NCBI GenBank assembly: GCA_033296885.1
Contig: MU863910.1
Span: forward strand, 186,001-250,000
DNA length: 64,000 nucleotides
Reading direction: 5' to 3'
Origin: Triangularia verruculosa
Taxonomy: Eukaryota > Ascomycota > Sordariomycetes > Sordariales > Podosporaceae
Positions 35,101 to 46,994 of this stretch are shown here, in pieces; position 1 is the stretch's first letter, and the number at the start of each line of letters is the position of its first letter. A model generated the notes under the pieces. The model was not told the origin of the DNA and searched no databases. It saw only the letters and a list, made by a program, of their open reading frames with translations. The translations under genes and the position numbers were made by a program.

Positions 35101-37232
35101 CCACGTTCTCACTGCCGTCAAGACCTGACTGGAACTTCAAGCCTGAGGATGACCATTTCAGTGATGACGATGAAACCACTGATGTCGATCGTCCCAAAGA
35201 GCTGCATGAGACTGATTCCGGGACTTCGGTCTCTGGGTCTTCGAGAGAGAGAATCTCCCAGTCCCAGAGTCCGGAAAGGGCACCCTCCTTTTCTTCGGAC
35301 ATCCAGTCTGACGATGAGGCGGACGCAATAAACACTTTGGATTCTGGAAGACAGACTGGTGACGTGCAGATTTACACGTACTACATCATGTCTGTTGGGA
35401 TCTGGCCTACTTTGATTTTTGTCTCTGGCATTGTTGCTTTTGTCTTTTGCATTTCGTTTCCGAGTAAGTATTCGGCCAGGATGAACGTGGGGGAAACGTC
35501 TTTGCTGACACTTCTGCAGCTGTTTGGGTACAGTGGTGGGCTGCGGAGAACGAGATCCGACCAAACGACAACCTTGGGTACTGGATTGGCCTGTACGCCA
35601 TGTTCGGGGGTATCGCCATCATTGGCCTCACGATCGGGTGTTGGTAAGTACAGTATCCCTAGCTTTTCATACCAGAGGCGCAATATGTACTGACTGGCTG
35701 CACTTCACAGGCAAATGATCATCAAGATGGTGCCTCTGTCTGGAGAAAAGTTCCATCTGGCACTGCTCAAGACCGTTCTCAGCGCACCCATGTCCTTCTT
35801 CGTCAAGACAGACACCGGTGTCACCATGAACCGCTTCAGCCAAGATTTGCAGCTCATCGACATGGAGCTCCCCATCGCAGCCCTGAACACATTCACCACC
35901 CTTATCTTGTGTATTGCCCAAATGGCCCTCATCGGAGTTGGCTCCATTTACGCAGCCATCTCTTTCCCCATTGTCCTCATTACTCTCTATCTCGTTCAGA
36001 AGTTTTACCTTCGCACATCCCGTCAGATCAGATTGATTGACATCGAAACCAAGGCGCCATTGTACTCCCTCTTTGAGGAGTCCCTCCGCGGCATCGCCAC
36101 CATCCGCGCGTTTGGATGGCAAGATGCTCTGGAAAAGAAGAACCACACGCTCCTGAACCGTTCCATGAAGCCGTTCTACCTCATGTATGCCATCCAACGG
36201 TGGCTCACTCTCGTGTTGGATCTCCTTGTAGCAGCCATCGCCGTGCTTCTTATCATTCTCGTTGTCCATCTCCGTGGCACTGTTGCCGCCGGCGGTGTTG
36301 GCTTGGCACTCCTGAATGTCATCCAGTTCAGCCAGAGCGTCAAGCTTCTTGTCACCTTTTGGACAACCCTTGAAACACAGATCGGCTCCGTGGCTCGGAT
36401 CAAGAGCTTCACCAACAGTGCTGTTCCATCTGAGGACCTCCCTGGCGAGGACCAAAGCCCGCCATCAGACTGGCCTCAGAAGGGCGGCATCGAGATCAAG
36501 AACTTCACTGCCGCTTATAATGAGGGAGAGGCAGAGCCCGTATTAAGAGATGTCACCCTCTCCATCGCTGCAGGAGAAAAGGTGGCCATCTGCGGTCGAA
36601 CAGGGAGTGGCAAGACTTGTCTTGTCTCTTCTCTCTTCCGCATGACATCCACCCACTCCGGCTCCATCTCCATTGACGGAATCGATACGTCAACGGTTCC
36701 TCGCGAGGATGTCCGTCGCCGGCTGGTGGGCGTGCCACAGCATCCCTTCCTGCTGAAAGGGTCGGTGAGACTGAATGTCGACCCTCTCGGCCAGGCTACA
36801 GATGCCCAGATCCAGGCCGCGCTTCAAGAGGTCAAGGTCTGGGACATGGTCCACAAGTTGGGCGGGCTGGGTGCGGATATTGATAGTCTTAATCTGTCGC
36901 AGGGGCAAAAGCAACTATTCTGTCTTGCTCGCGCCATTGTCCGGCCGGGGAACATTCTCGTGCTGGACGAGGCGACGAGCACGTTGGATGGAAAGACGGA
37001 GGAAATGGTCCAGAGGCTGATCAGGAGAAAGTTTTGCGATTACACCATCTTAGCGGTGGCGCACAGACTGGATACCATTATGGATTTTGACAAGGTGGTT
37101 GTGTTGGATAAGGGCAAGGTAGTGGAATTTGGTAGCCCGTGGAAATTGGTCGAAGAGGCGGGGGAGGGAGGTATGTTTAAGAAGCTGTGGTTGAGGAGCG
37201 TGGAGGATGATATCGAGGATGTTCCCGAGTAA
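32152..37232 (+). CDS. ABCC (MRP-type) multidrug-resistance-like ABC transporter
   Basis: An ATP-driven exporter, probably in the plasma or vacuolar membrane. Exons: 32152-32433 (end uncertain), 32467-33076, 33140-33375, 33444-33723, 33816-34049, 34102-35463, 35520-35643, 35711-37232, about 1,549 residues, the usual size for fungal ABCC proteins. The hydrophobic N-terminus (TMD0) is followed by TMD1, NBD1 (Walker A GPVGCGKS, signature LSGGQ, Walker B VILDD), TMD2 and NBD2 (Walker A GRTGSGKT, signature LSQGQ, Walker B LVLDEA). The first intron is problematic: GTACAT to TCATAG would be only 33 nt, while a donor at 32380 would give 87 nt and also keep frame. Divergent orientation from the NRPS suggests export of its product or self-protection. 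Confidence 0.92.
33757..33780 (+). repeat. Poly-A run inside transporter intron 4
   Basis: Twenty-four consecutive A bases lie within the intron 33724-33815. The intron still has a GTACGT donor, an ACTAAC branch site and an ACAG acceptor. Confidence 0.9.
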
Positions 37233-38091
37233 ATCTCTTCATGGGTATAGATTCTGTGCGGGCACCTAATGGCCTGGCAGGACATGCGGCGTTTCTTGTC
37301 GTGCCCTCATATTGAGACGCACTATGAGATGTTTCTTTGATCCACATATTGTCTGTATTAGATTCCTAGTCCCTTCATATAAGTCTGGTATATAGGTAGT
37401 TATGATTGCGACCAAAGGCTTTCAGCCGAAGCTTCCATTCTAACCGGGTACTAGCACGCATGCAATCTTCTGGCTGGGTGTTCTTATATTACATAAAACG
37501 CCGCGATGGCATCCACAAAAATGTTTGTTGACCTATCGAATATACCGTAGATAATGTACACCACAATTCACTCACCCCTTTTACCCCTGGATGCCAAGCC
37601 GGGCGGGACCGAGAACAAGGGCAAGGGTGCCAGGACATGCAAGCAGGCACGCAGGTTGCAACAGTAGATATCTTCGTCCAAATGAACAAGAATAACGAAT
37701 GAGGACACCCACACTTATTTTATCATGGCTTTCCATACATTACCAGGCATGATTCAGACATTGAAGAGGTGACAGGAAGCCACCGCAGTTCGAGAATCAC
37801 CAAACCAGCCGGGACAGGTGGGGTCGCTCAGGTTGCCGAGACATCCATCCGGGTTTCGGGGTTTCGGGAACAGGGGCCGGGGCCCGACAATCGCAAATTT
37901 GGCGGGGTAATGACGGAGGAGAGTGGGGGCGAGGAGCTCGCTGGTGTTGGCGAAAATAGCGGTAAATCAAGAGCGAGAAATCTTGATCAAGCCGGCGTCG
38001 TTAAACTTGAAGATAGAAAACACCATTTGGTTGCTGGGCGCTCCTCTCAGTCGAGACATCAGCTTTGCAAACAGTAATAAACACCGCCGCC
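37233..38091. other. Intergenic region upstream of the dienelactone hydrolase
   Basis: This holds the 3' flank of the transporter and the promoter and leader of the hydrolase. No gene is recognised. Confidence 0.6.
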
Positions 38092-38976
38092 ATGGCCTCC
38101 AATCCTCCCGCGAAATGCTGCACCATTGGTGTCAAGCATGAGTAAGTTCCCACTTGGCACCGCACAGGCCTTCGCCAGCGCTGACAGCTGCTTCGACTCT
38201 TTGCAGAGGCGAGACCACGGGTCAGTCCATCAAGGTAGCCAACAAGCACGATGCCTATCTCGCCAGGCCCCCCGCCGAAAAGGCCCATAAGGGTGTCGGC
38301 ATCCTTCTCATCCCCGACGTCATCGGTATCTGGGACAACAGCAAGTTGATTGCCGACCAGTTTGCCGCCAATGGCTACTTGACGCTACTTATCGACGTGT
38401 TCAACGGAGACGCTCTGTCCCTGAACCGCACTGGCGACTTCGATTTCATGGCCTGGTTGACCAAGGGCTCCGATGGGAAGAACCCCCACACCAAGGAGGC
38501 CGTTGATCCCATTGTAGAGGACGCCATCAAAGCACTCAAGGAGGAATATGGAGTCGAGAAGCTTGGTGCTGTCGGATATTGCTTTGGTGCCAAGGTAAGT
38601 TTTGTCACCATTCGATTGCCGCAAATGCTTGCTTACCCGTCGGTTGCAGTATGTCGCCAGACACTACAAGAATGGCATCCAGGTCGGATACGTCGCTCAC
38701 CCTTCGTTTGTGGACGAGGATGAGTTGGCTGCGATCGAGGGGCCATTCAGCATTGCTGCGGCCGAGACCGACTCCATCTTCCCCGCTGAGAAGCGCCACA
38801 AGAGTGAAGAGATCCTGCAAAAGACCGGACAGCCATACCAGATCAACCTCTACTCTGGTGTTGAACACGGCTTTGCCGTCAGGGGAGATCCCAACAAGAA
38901 GGCCACCAGATATGCCAAAGAGCAGGCCTTCCTACAGGCCGTTACCTGGTTTGATAACTACTTGCTTTTAATGTAG
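38092..38976 (+). CDS. Dienelactone hydrolase family protein
   Basis: An alpha/beta-hydrolase of the dienelactone hydrolase (carboxymethylenebutenolidase-like) family, cytosolic, 254 residues. Exons: 38092-38141, 38207-38594, 38650-38976; introns of 65 and 55 bp. The nucleophile elbow reads GYCFGAK (G-x-C-x-G, cysteine nucleophile as in this family), and the C-terminal histidine lies in GVEHGFAVRG, as expected for a Cys-Asp-His triad. The start follows a CACCGCCGCC leader, a good fungal start context. In catechol degradation family members open dienelactones; many fungal paralogues have unknown substrates. It is 6 kb or more away from the aromatic-type genes further right, so a link is only possible. 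Confidence 0.9.
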
Positions 38977-39210
38977 GTAATCGGAGTCATTTTTGAGCAT
39001 GGCAAGCGGTGCGGGTTGCGTTAATTCCAAGTCATATAACAATACATTCGGCGGCTTACCAAACTGTGAATCTGTGTTTCGACGACTCGGAAAGGCACAC
39101 GTCTGGCGAAATCGCGGTTGCTCCCGTTGCCAGATAGCTAGTACTAGTCGTATGTTGTAGTCACATCTTTAGGTTGTCCTTGCATCAATACGGTTCAATT
39201 CCTACGGATC

Positions 39211-41244
39211 TCAACGCAGACGAGCGCGTGTGTTCCGCCCCACGATAAGATGCAGGAGATAGACTGAATAGCAAAACGAGACAAAGATGGCTACTATAAA
39301 AATGGCACCCGTTACCCCGTTGTCCCCTCTTCGCAGTCCATTCAGCGTCTCTGGTAGCCGCATATCGTAGTCCAAAAGACCCACACATATGGGTATCATG
39401 CTGATGGTGAAGATGGCGGAAACCGAAAAGAATAGAACCCAGTATTTATGGCTTCTGGTCCAACACCAAAGTCCCCGCCAAAGTCCAACGTTTTTGCACC
39501 TCAGAATGTGTTCAAAAGATATTTGTCCACCTTGCAGGCCGTTCTTGATGATTTCATCGAGCTGATTGTTGTCAAGGTGAGATGGTTGTTCAATATGCAT
39601 ACCTTTTAGCCCTTCAACGATCCTCTCGGAAAGCAGTAGCATAGACCTCCACTGATTGGGTATATGTCCATTTTTCGCCGAAGGCAGGTTCCAACATGCT
39701 TGAAGCCACACAAGACAGATCCCCAAAGTCCATACTAACAGTGTGGCCACTATCAGGCACAGCTGGATGTATGAGAAGCCCCAGCGATACCGCTGAGACA
39801 AATTAGGTTAGCCTGCATTTCATGACATGAAAGCTTCTGATTACAACCAATGCAGAAATCCTTAACGAAGGGATTGAACGTACCCCTGTAGTTGGCTGGC
39901 AAGATCCGTAGAGAGTGATATACTCCAAGTCGTAGATCTGCCCAGAGAAGGTAAAATGCACGTTTTTCTTGTCTCTGAACGCATCCAACGTTGTATTGCA
40001 ATCTTGATGAACAAGTGTGAGATCATCAATATCATCCTCAAAGTAATATGCCGAGATATTAAGGGGAGGACCTTCTAGCCTTTTGTGGTCCCAAAATGTT
40101 TCGTAAGGCTGTTTCTTCTCAACGCATGACATCGAAGGGTTTGGAAAACCATATAGACCAAGGTACTCAGTGACCATAGCTCTTAGCATGCACATTTCGA
40201 ATCCAGGCTGCCCCCTCTGAACACAGCCCGTTTTAAGTCGGTAGGACAAGTGATCGATCAGAGGGTCACCTGGAGGTTCGCAAATCATCACAGTTAGCTC
40301 ATTCGAAAACGACTGTGTGTATGTATGTTGGATCTTTATTGTGTTGACTGACCTCTAAAGAGCTTTGGCGGTTTCCATATAACGTCCATGGGCACCACGT
40401 AATCTCGGGTGAGGTTAACCCGGTCACCATTGTGTATTACGTATGCAATGGGTTGAAATTCGGTGTAGCGTATATAGTTACCCGTTCCTTTCTCGGTAAC
40501 AAAGGACTCGGTGCTGGCAGTGTAGCCTGCCATTGCGCTCGCAAGAGTGGGGAAGGCTAAAATCAATGACACTGATGCGATGATCACCGAAACAGTGATC
40601 TTGGAGCCAAGTGCCCGGTAGAACTTCCGATCACTCAGAATCTGGTATATTGCCATAATCGAGGTTTCCTGGTGCAGATATATCATCCAAAATGTAGAGT
40701 AGGCGACAGCTTCAGTCTCCATTTTGGTTGCCATGTGGTTGGATAAGACGCGCCAGAATATGCCCGACATCAAGGCTTGACCAAGCCGTCCGACTAGCTG
40801 CGCACGAGGTCAGTTCCAGGTTAGCACTTGGGACTTCTGGTTTCTTCGTCATGAGATCTAGGCAAGGGGTATCATTACAAGATTCCAAGTGATATCGATC
40901 ACCTTTGCTTGTGTGAAAGTCAGGCTTCCTCCTCCGTATGTAATTTGAAAGAAACCGGCCTGCGACCACCAATTGTAGCCAGTGCTCACTGGACTGAATG
41001 TATCATCAGGCTGGCAAGCTATTGGGTTGACAATCCAAGTAGCCCACAGGGGAAGACCAATAGTCAGCGCCACTAACAACCACAACCACAAAAGAAATGC
41101 AGTCCAAAGTGTGAGGCGTAGACAATGCCCTCTGGCGGGGACACCGCTGACGTCAACAGTTCTTATCGAAGTGTTTGCCGGGGACAAAGTATAAGAACGA
41201 CTAGGAGTAACTATAGAGCCACTGGAATTGACATCAATGTTCAT
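39211..41244 (-). CDS. Fungal multi-pass membrane protein of unknown function
   Basis: Exons (minus): 41244-40879, 40797-40353, 40269-39884, 39792-39211, which join in one frame to 592 residues; introns are 81-91 bp. Several hydrophobic segments suggest a plasma-membrane or endomembrane protein: one about residues 50-75, one after the conserved-looking block KVIDITWNLLVGRLGQAL, one near the VSLILAFPTLASAM segment and two in the last exon. A soluble, Cys-containing, potentially glycosylated middle part lies between them. I recognise the WN-x-x-x-GR-x-GQ plus FPTLASAM pattern from a large, uncharacterised ascomycete family. No function is assigned. Confidence 0.8.
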
Positions 41245-42851
41245 GGTCGTGATAGAGCAACAGTCCTTTTCGTACACAACAGAAACTAAACACAAAAGCT
41301 CAACCAAGGGGGAAGCGGCCGAGGGGGAAGCGTGGACCCCCTCTTTTTCTAGTTTCAGGCATGATGGTAGGCGATACATGATAACCTGGAAGGGATGCGT
41401 GAGTAAGCAACTGGCTGCAACGTAGATACATGCAGCATAGTATATTTCCAGCGGCACATAATTACAGGTAGTATCGGCAAGGCAATCTTATTGCTGAGGA
41501 CAAGGAATTCTGCCTCGTATTGAGGGGCGGCAAGCAGCATGCAATCTACCTCAGGTGAATTCAGTCAACATTAGGTACCTCTATTCAACACATTTCTAAA
41601 GGTCGCATGCCGCAATAGATGCCAGTCACCTACCTCTAGCTATCTAGACAGAGGCAGTAAACCGAAGCATTAATGGTTCAGTGCCCTCAACTGGGAGAAT
41701 AGGTGGAGGCATAGATGAGAAGGCACATTTGCCGTGCAGGGCCTTGCGGTGTTGGGGGCTGCATGATTTGCAAAGCTAGAGCAGACACTCCAGTGACACT
41801 GCCACTATTAATATATCGGCAAATGTCACACTCGATAAGGTAGGTAGGTATGATAAGGTATTTTCGATAATATGCTCGCAGATAGATAGGTACCTTATTT
41901 TATCTTAACTTGACCTGTTGTAGCGGCCAGGCCATTCGAAACAGTCAATCTAGGGGTTGTTTCGTTCGCCGTTAGGGGTCTATACAAGTCAGCTGCAACA
42001 TGCCGTTAGCAACATCTACAAATCTCTTAACCAGGCCATCCAACCGCATCTCCCAATAGCCTTGAATGCCGTCGAGAGCGGCATCAAGTCAGAGGAATAA
42101 CTTAAGGCGCCAAATATTGGATTTGATGCGATCTGAATCGTCAAAGTCTTTCCAATGAGATTCACAGAATGGGCGGAGGTGGGAAGGAACAACGCATTAA
42201 CGCCATCAGACAGTCCCTGGAAGGTTGAAAGCGAGGTAGCTAGGTACCTTACTACCTAATGGACGATGCACCACTTGGCTCGCCTCGTCTTCGAACTTGG
42301 TCAAGAAGGACCACCTCGGCCCCTCCTTCATGTTCGGCCAAATGAAGACTCCGAGAGCGCTTGGCGTGGGGGATAGACACGGCCGAAGCAGTGACCTAGA
42401 AACAAATCCTGTGTAAGGTAGGTACAAGATCTTGTGGCAACACATAGGTATTGTACCATAAGACTTGCTCACCGTTTAGGACAGCGTGGTACGACGTGCC
42501 GACCGACCCCATCATAAGGTCTCACAACCACACAGAGCCCCAATTATACGTAAGGACTGTATTGTACCTCCTTATGTATCCAGTATGTTCAAATTAAGTA
42601 CAGTATGTTCCCGAACAGCACCCTCGCCGAGCTATCGGCCAGGATGCCAACAAAGAATACGGTATACACTTGTCACCTAATCACACCTAGGTATCCACAG
42701 TCCCTGTTTCGAGATCCAAATACTCTGCCCCAGGTAAAGTACGTGAGTATCCGTAAATGTAACCCAACACCCTTTCCTTCGTATATGACCAGGAAAAATA
42801 CCAAGTGGAAACGCTGACCAACATGATAATGCAGCCAGTTGTTTAACCTAC
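41245..42851. other. Gene-free intergenic stretch with GGTAGGTA repeats
   Basis: About 1.6 kb without a convincing gene. Short GGTAGGTA/AAGGTA repeats occur near 41838-41900 and 42235-42250. The upper part includes the promoter of the membrane-protein gene. Confidence 0.6.
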
Positions 42852-44231
42852 CTAGCCTTCAAGCGGCTTCTGAGTCCATACCGTCGAGCACCCGTAGTAC
42901 GCATGGTAGTTCGGGTTGTTCAGCGCGCTTCTCATCTTGCTGCACAAGACCTGCACCTCCGCAAACTCCCATCCCAACACCTTGACGGCAAGGTACAGCA
43001 CAAAACCCTCCAGACCCTCCAAGCAACTCTGCTTGTTGAAGGCCCCGACCTCCTTCCACTTCTTATCTTTTGGCCACGTTCCCAACGGCAGCTTGTAGTG
43101 CTCTACGTTGAACGGGCCAGGGAACCCAGCCTCCTTCATCCACTCGGCGTTTTTGCCCTTGTCCGACACCAGGAAAGTGCGGCCCATTTTCTCGCCGGCT
43201 TCGGCGAAAATCTTGTTCCAGATGACATAGGGGTGCTTCGGGTCGTCCATGGGAATAGAATCGTCGTCGGCGGCGATGCGAATGGTGAAATCGGTATGCT
43301 CCAGCCAGCCGCCAGGCTTGAGGCAGCGGTAGGCCTGACGGTAAAGCTTGGGCCAGTCCTCGATGGAGCCGATGAGGAAGCGGAGGTGGATCAAGTCAAA
43401 CTTGTCAGATGCAAAAGTCCAGTCGAGGGAGGCGTCATCCAACTCGAACCGGCAGTTGGGGGGTGTCCAGCTGGGCTGAATAGGTGAGAGATCAGTTCCG
43501 ATGACCTCGGCGCTGGGGAACTGGTCTGCGCAATCCCTGTTGCCGCACTGTCAGCGATCGATTTGCCCAGGTTTCCCACGGCAACCTGCAGAGATACACT
43601 TACAAGGCCCAAAGTCCGGTTCCGGTTCCCACGTCAAGCACAGCACCTGGATCCTCCACCGGCGACCGGAAAAGGGAGTTGTTGTGGATAAGGTACATCA
43701 TGTGATGACTGCATCGGTGGTATGCACCAGTAAGCCACAATCCCAAGATCAGTAGGATGGAGGGTCAACACACTGCAAATCCAGGCCATCGTTTTGCTTG
43801 TCATCGTTAGGCGCCCAGTACTCGGCCTCCTTGAAGTTTTGATAGGTGCGCCCGTGAATTTCCCGGTATTGTAAGATGGACGAGCTGAGAGAGGCGGTAG
43901 AGGATTCGGCGCTGAAGAAAAGAAAAGGAAAAAAAAAAGTCAACGACTGCGGCTTCTGATTCGCCGGGAACTACAACATACTATCCCAGAGCAGAGTCGC
44001 CATCGCCCTGGTCATCAGTTCCAAACTCGGGATCCTGCGCAAAGGGTCAGCCTGGTTGGTGATGGATGGAACGAAATATTTGGCATTGATGAGCTGGGCC
44101 GAACTGACCACAGTGATCGGCGCTGCTTCCTCGCCGTGGGTGCCCGCTTCCTGAGGGCTTCGTGGGCTTGCGGCCGCAGGCGGAGACGAGGGGGCCGCGG
44201 GAGGAGACGAAGGTGGTTTTGACGATTCCAT
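42852..44231 (-). CDS. LaeA-like SAM-dependent methyltransferase
   Basis: Exons (minus): 44231-44109, 44034-43982, 43911-43774, 43708-43604, 43536-42852, which join to 367 residues; four introns of 65-74 bp. The N-terminal 80 residues are Pro/Ser-rich, then comes a SLSSSI...YR block and EYWAPND typical of LaeA-like proteins. SAM-binding motif I is VLDVGTGTGLWALD, followed by GTDLSPIQPSWTPPN and a DWTFASDKFDLIHLR segment. LaeA itself is a global regulator of fungal secondary metabolism; most paralogues are of unknown substrate. The intron-rich 5' end was assembled by frame continuity, so the first two exons are less certain than the rest. Confidence 0.88.
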
Positions 44232-45242
44232 GGCTGTGATCGGTCGGGCTTTTCGGACGTGATGCGGCGGTGCTGTGGTGTGGTGGTGTGGTGCCGTGTG
44301 CAGAGGCGCCGGGGGATACGCCAGATGTACGGCAAGGGCGGCGGCGCGGACGGGAGTGGCTCGGAAAAGCGAACGGGACGGTGGTTGTGCGACGTGAGAG
44401 TGTCGTTGGAAGGATGGAATGGAGCAACGGGCCTTTTCTCTCCCTCGAACAGCGGGCACAGCGGGGTCTCGGGGCGACGAAAGGAGGCATGGCACAGCTT
44501 CCAGAAGGGAAAAATGATCCGTTCCGCTTTCCGATAGTGTCTTGAACCCCTGTTGTGGCCACCGTCTTGGGCTCCTGTGGTTGGCCTGTGGTTGGGCCTG
44601 TGGTGTGGTGATGTGGGTGACAATTCTTGCGCTTGATGCGATTTGTCAGGAACTTCTGTCTGTACATGCGCACTACTGGCTTTCAACACATGTTATGCCA
44701 TCTCTCGCCCAATGGGATGCTTTTGCGGTGTTGGCTTGCAGCTGCAGCAGACTGTTAGTGTGCGCCCACGCAAGTGTTCTTTTGGTCCACGTGCATAATA
44801 CGACGCTATCTTCCTGGTTATCTGCAATGTGTTTACGTTGGGCATATGGGAATATGTCCATTTCTGGCAGTCGAGTCGTTTTCTTGTCGATGTCGTGGCC
44901 TGTCTCCCGCAGCGTCAATCCAGAGAGCGGGATGAAGAGAAAACTTTGTTGACTGTTTAATTTCTGACCAATGACAGCGCCATGATAGCCCTCGGGCGGT
45001 GCCTCAGGGGTTGGAGACCACCCTGTGCAAATTCCCAAGTCTCATTGGCTAAATCCATTAGCACGCCTGGGGTTGTTCCAACTTTTCTGGATTGAGCGAC
45101 ATCAATGTGTCAACAAAGGCACATCCCTGTCATGATGAAGAGAATACCTAAACCACCCCATCACCCTCGTTGATCAGACTCTACTTGCTGCCGACGCTCA
45201 ATACCTAATTCCCGGGCCAACTCGTGTACTTACTAGTGTCAG
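44232..45242. other. Intergenic region upstream of the methyltransferase
   Basis: One kb between the methyltransferase start and the 3' end of the upstream P450, both on the minus strand. Overlapping frames near 44050-44690 are artefacts of a Pro/His-rich GC stretch; no gene is recognised. Confidence 0.55.
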
Positions 45243-46994
45243 CTATGCCCTGTTCTGCCCCGCTGGGATCAGCCGGATCTTCAGCGGGTTCTTGATCCAA
45301 AGACCATAACTCTTGGCCGCCGGGAATACTCCGGACTGTTCATCTCCCAAAGCCACGTCGAAATGCCAAATGAACCTCGCCAGGATGACTCGCATCTCGA
45401 CATAGGCCAGACTATTTCATCAGTATCAATGAAATAACCCAAACGTCACACCGGCACGTGGCGCAGAGACTTACTTTCTGCCAATGCAATTCCGTGGGCC
45501 AACCGAAAATGGCTGAAGTGCATGGTGCCTGCTTTTGTTGAACTCGATGCCTTCAAAGCTGTCCGCTTCAAGCCAACGCTCAGGGATGAACTTTTCGGCT
45601 TCCGTGAAGTTGCGAGAAAGGTGGTTCACAGCCCATGGCCAGATTTCGAGACCGGTCTCGAAATCGGTCGTTGTTAGCAGTCATAAGTTTCGCCCCTCGC
45701 AATGTTCCAGGACCACTCAGATGAAGCACTTACATCTTCCGGAATATGCCACCCCAAAATCATGTCCCCTCCTTTAGCCGCTGTACGGGGCAGATTGGCC
45801 GGTACCGGTGGGAACAATCTCATTGACTCGTCGAGAACAGCGAGCATATATGTCAACCGGTTGACGCTGAAAAAGTCAATCTCGCCTTCACCTTTGAACT
45901 GGCTTCTGACCTCCTCTGCCAGCTTTGCCTGGACACGGGGGTGTGTCGCCAGGTAGTAGGTCGTGGCCGACAGGGCAGTGGCCGTGGTCTCACTTCCAGC
46001 TAGAATCAACAGCCTCGCGTTCATTGCCATTTCTTCGCTTGTCAGTGGTTTTCCGCTACTGGCTTTGGCTCCATTCGTCAAGGCCTGGATGAAGTCTGGC
46101 CGGTCGACCCCGGAGTTCAATCTTTTGGTTACCTGGATGCGGGCGTATTCGGCTTGTTCATTGGTATGCTTCCCTGGGTGCCGCCACGGAACCAATACCT
46201 TGAGGATCTTGGGCAGGCTGGGGAAATGCCAGTTCATGACAAGAAGCGTGCCAAATTCCTTGACACCACCGAGTATGGCCGTGACCCATGGATGGTATGA
46301 ACCGTTCTCCAAGCAGCCAAAGGGGGCCCCGAATGACAAGTCACCAATAACATCGAAAGTTGTGAAGTTGAACCAGGCGCCCATGTCGGTGACGGCCTCC
46401 TCTTTCCCCCCTTTTGTCAAGCGCTGTAGTCGATTCATCAGCAGGTCGATGTACCGAGTGATCAGCGGCTGCTGGTCCTGCATCGCTTTGGCCGAGAAGC
46501 CGTGGCTCAGAATCTTCCGGAAGCGGCTGTGATCTTCCCGGTTGGCACCCAAGATATTGTGCAACGACATCTTGTAGAAGATGGGATCTTTTCCGTGTTC
46601 GCCTTGCCCCGCTTTGCGGTGGCCTCGAATCGCATGGTACGCGTCGGGATGGACAAACGAGACACGGTTCGGTGCAATACGAATGACATCGCCGTACTTC
46701 TCATGTAATCTGTGAATATGGCTCGACATACGTCCAGAAAGCCATGCCCGGGTGTAGGGGATTGGCGTTGCAGCCCAAAGCTTTGGTCCAGGAAGGGCGC
46801 GCAAAGGGTGCAGGAAAAGATTGTAGAAAATGGTCGACACGACTACAGAAACAGCCTGCATGCAAAGTCATTGTAAGCAACGGCTGTCTCGCCAGCGAGG
46901 AAAGATAGGTCGGAGGGCTTACTGCTCCAGTAAGCAGCGCCAGCCAGGCACTAGGTGGGTACGACCCAGGGAGAGCTCGGTCGAGGATCGCCAT
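45243..46994 (-). CDS. Cytochrome P450 monooxygenase (CYP65/isotrichodermin C-15 hydroxylase-like)
   Basis: Exons (minus): 46994-46923, 46855-45734, 45656-45475, 45411-45243, which join to 514 residues; introns of 67, 77 and 63 bp. The N-terminal hydrophobic segment across exons 1-2 should anchor it in the ER membrane and is followed by the hinge LRALPGPKLWA. The I-helix oxygen-binding motif is LAGSETTAT, the K-helix ExxR is ESMR, and the heme loop is FSVGPRNCIG with its cysteine ligand. The NILGANREDHSRFRKILSHGFS segment resembles CYP65/CYP58-type fungal enzymes, which oxidise terpenoids or small aromatics; the substrate here is unknown. It is divergent from the second P450 across 1.3 kb. 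Confidence 0.92.

Noticed and set aside
35667..36455. 262-residue minus-strand frame opposite the ABC transporter
   Set aside because: Antisense to the well-supported second half of the transporter; it has no recognisable features.
42903..43487. 194-residue plus-strand frame opposite the methyltransferase
   Set aside because: Antisense shadow of the last methyltransferase exon.
44015..44952. Overlapping frames on both strands around 44.0-44.95 kb
   Set aside because: They arise from a Pro/His-rich, GC-rich stretch; only the frame starting at 44231 joins by good splice sites to the LaeA-like domain.
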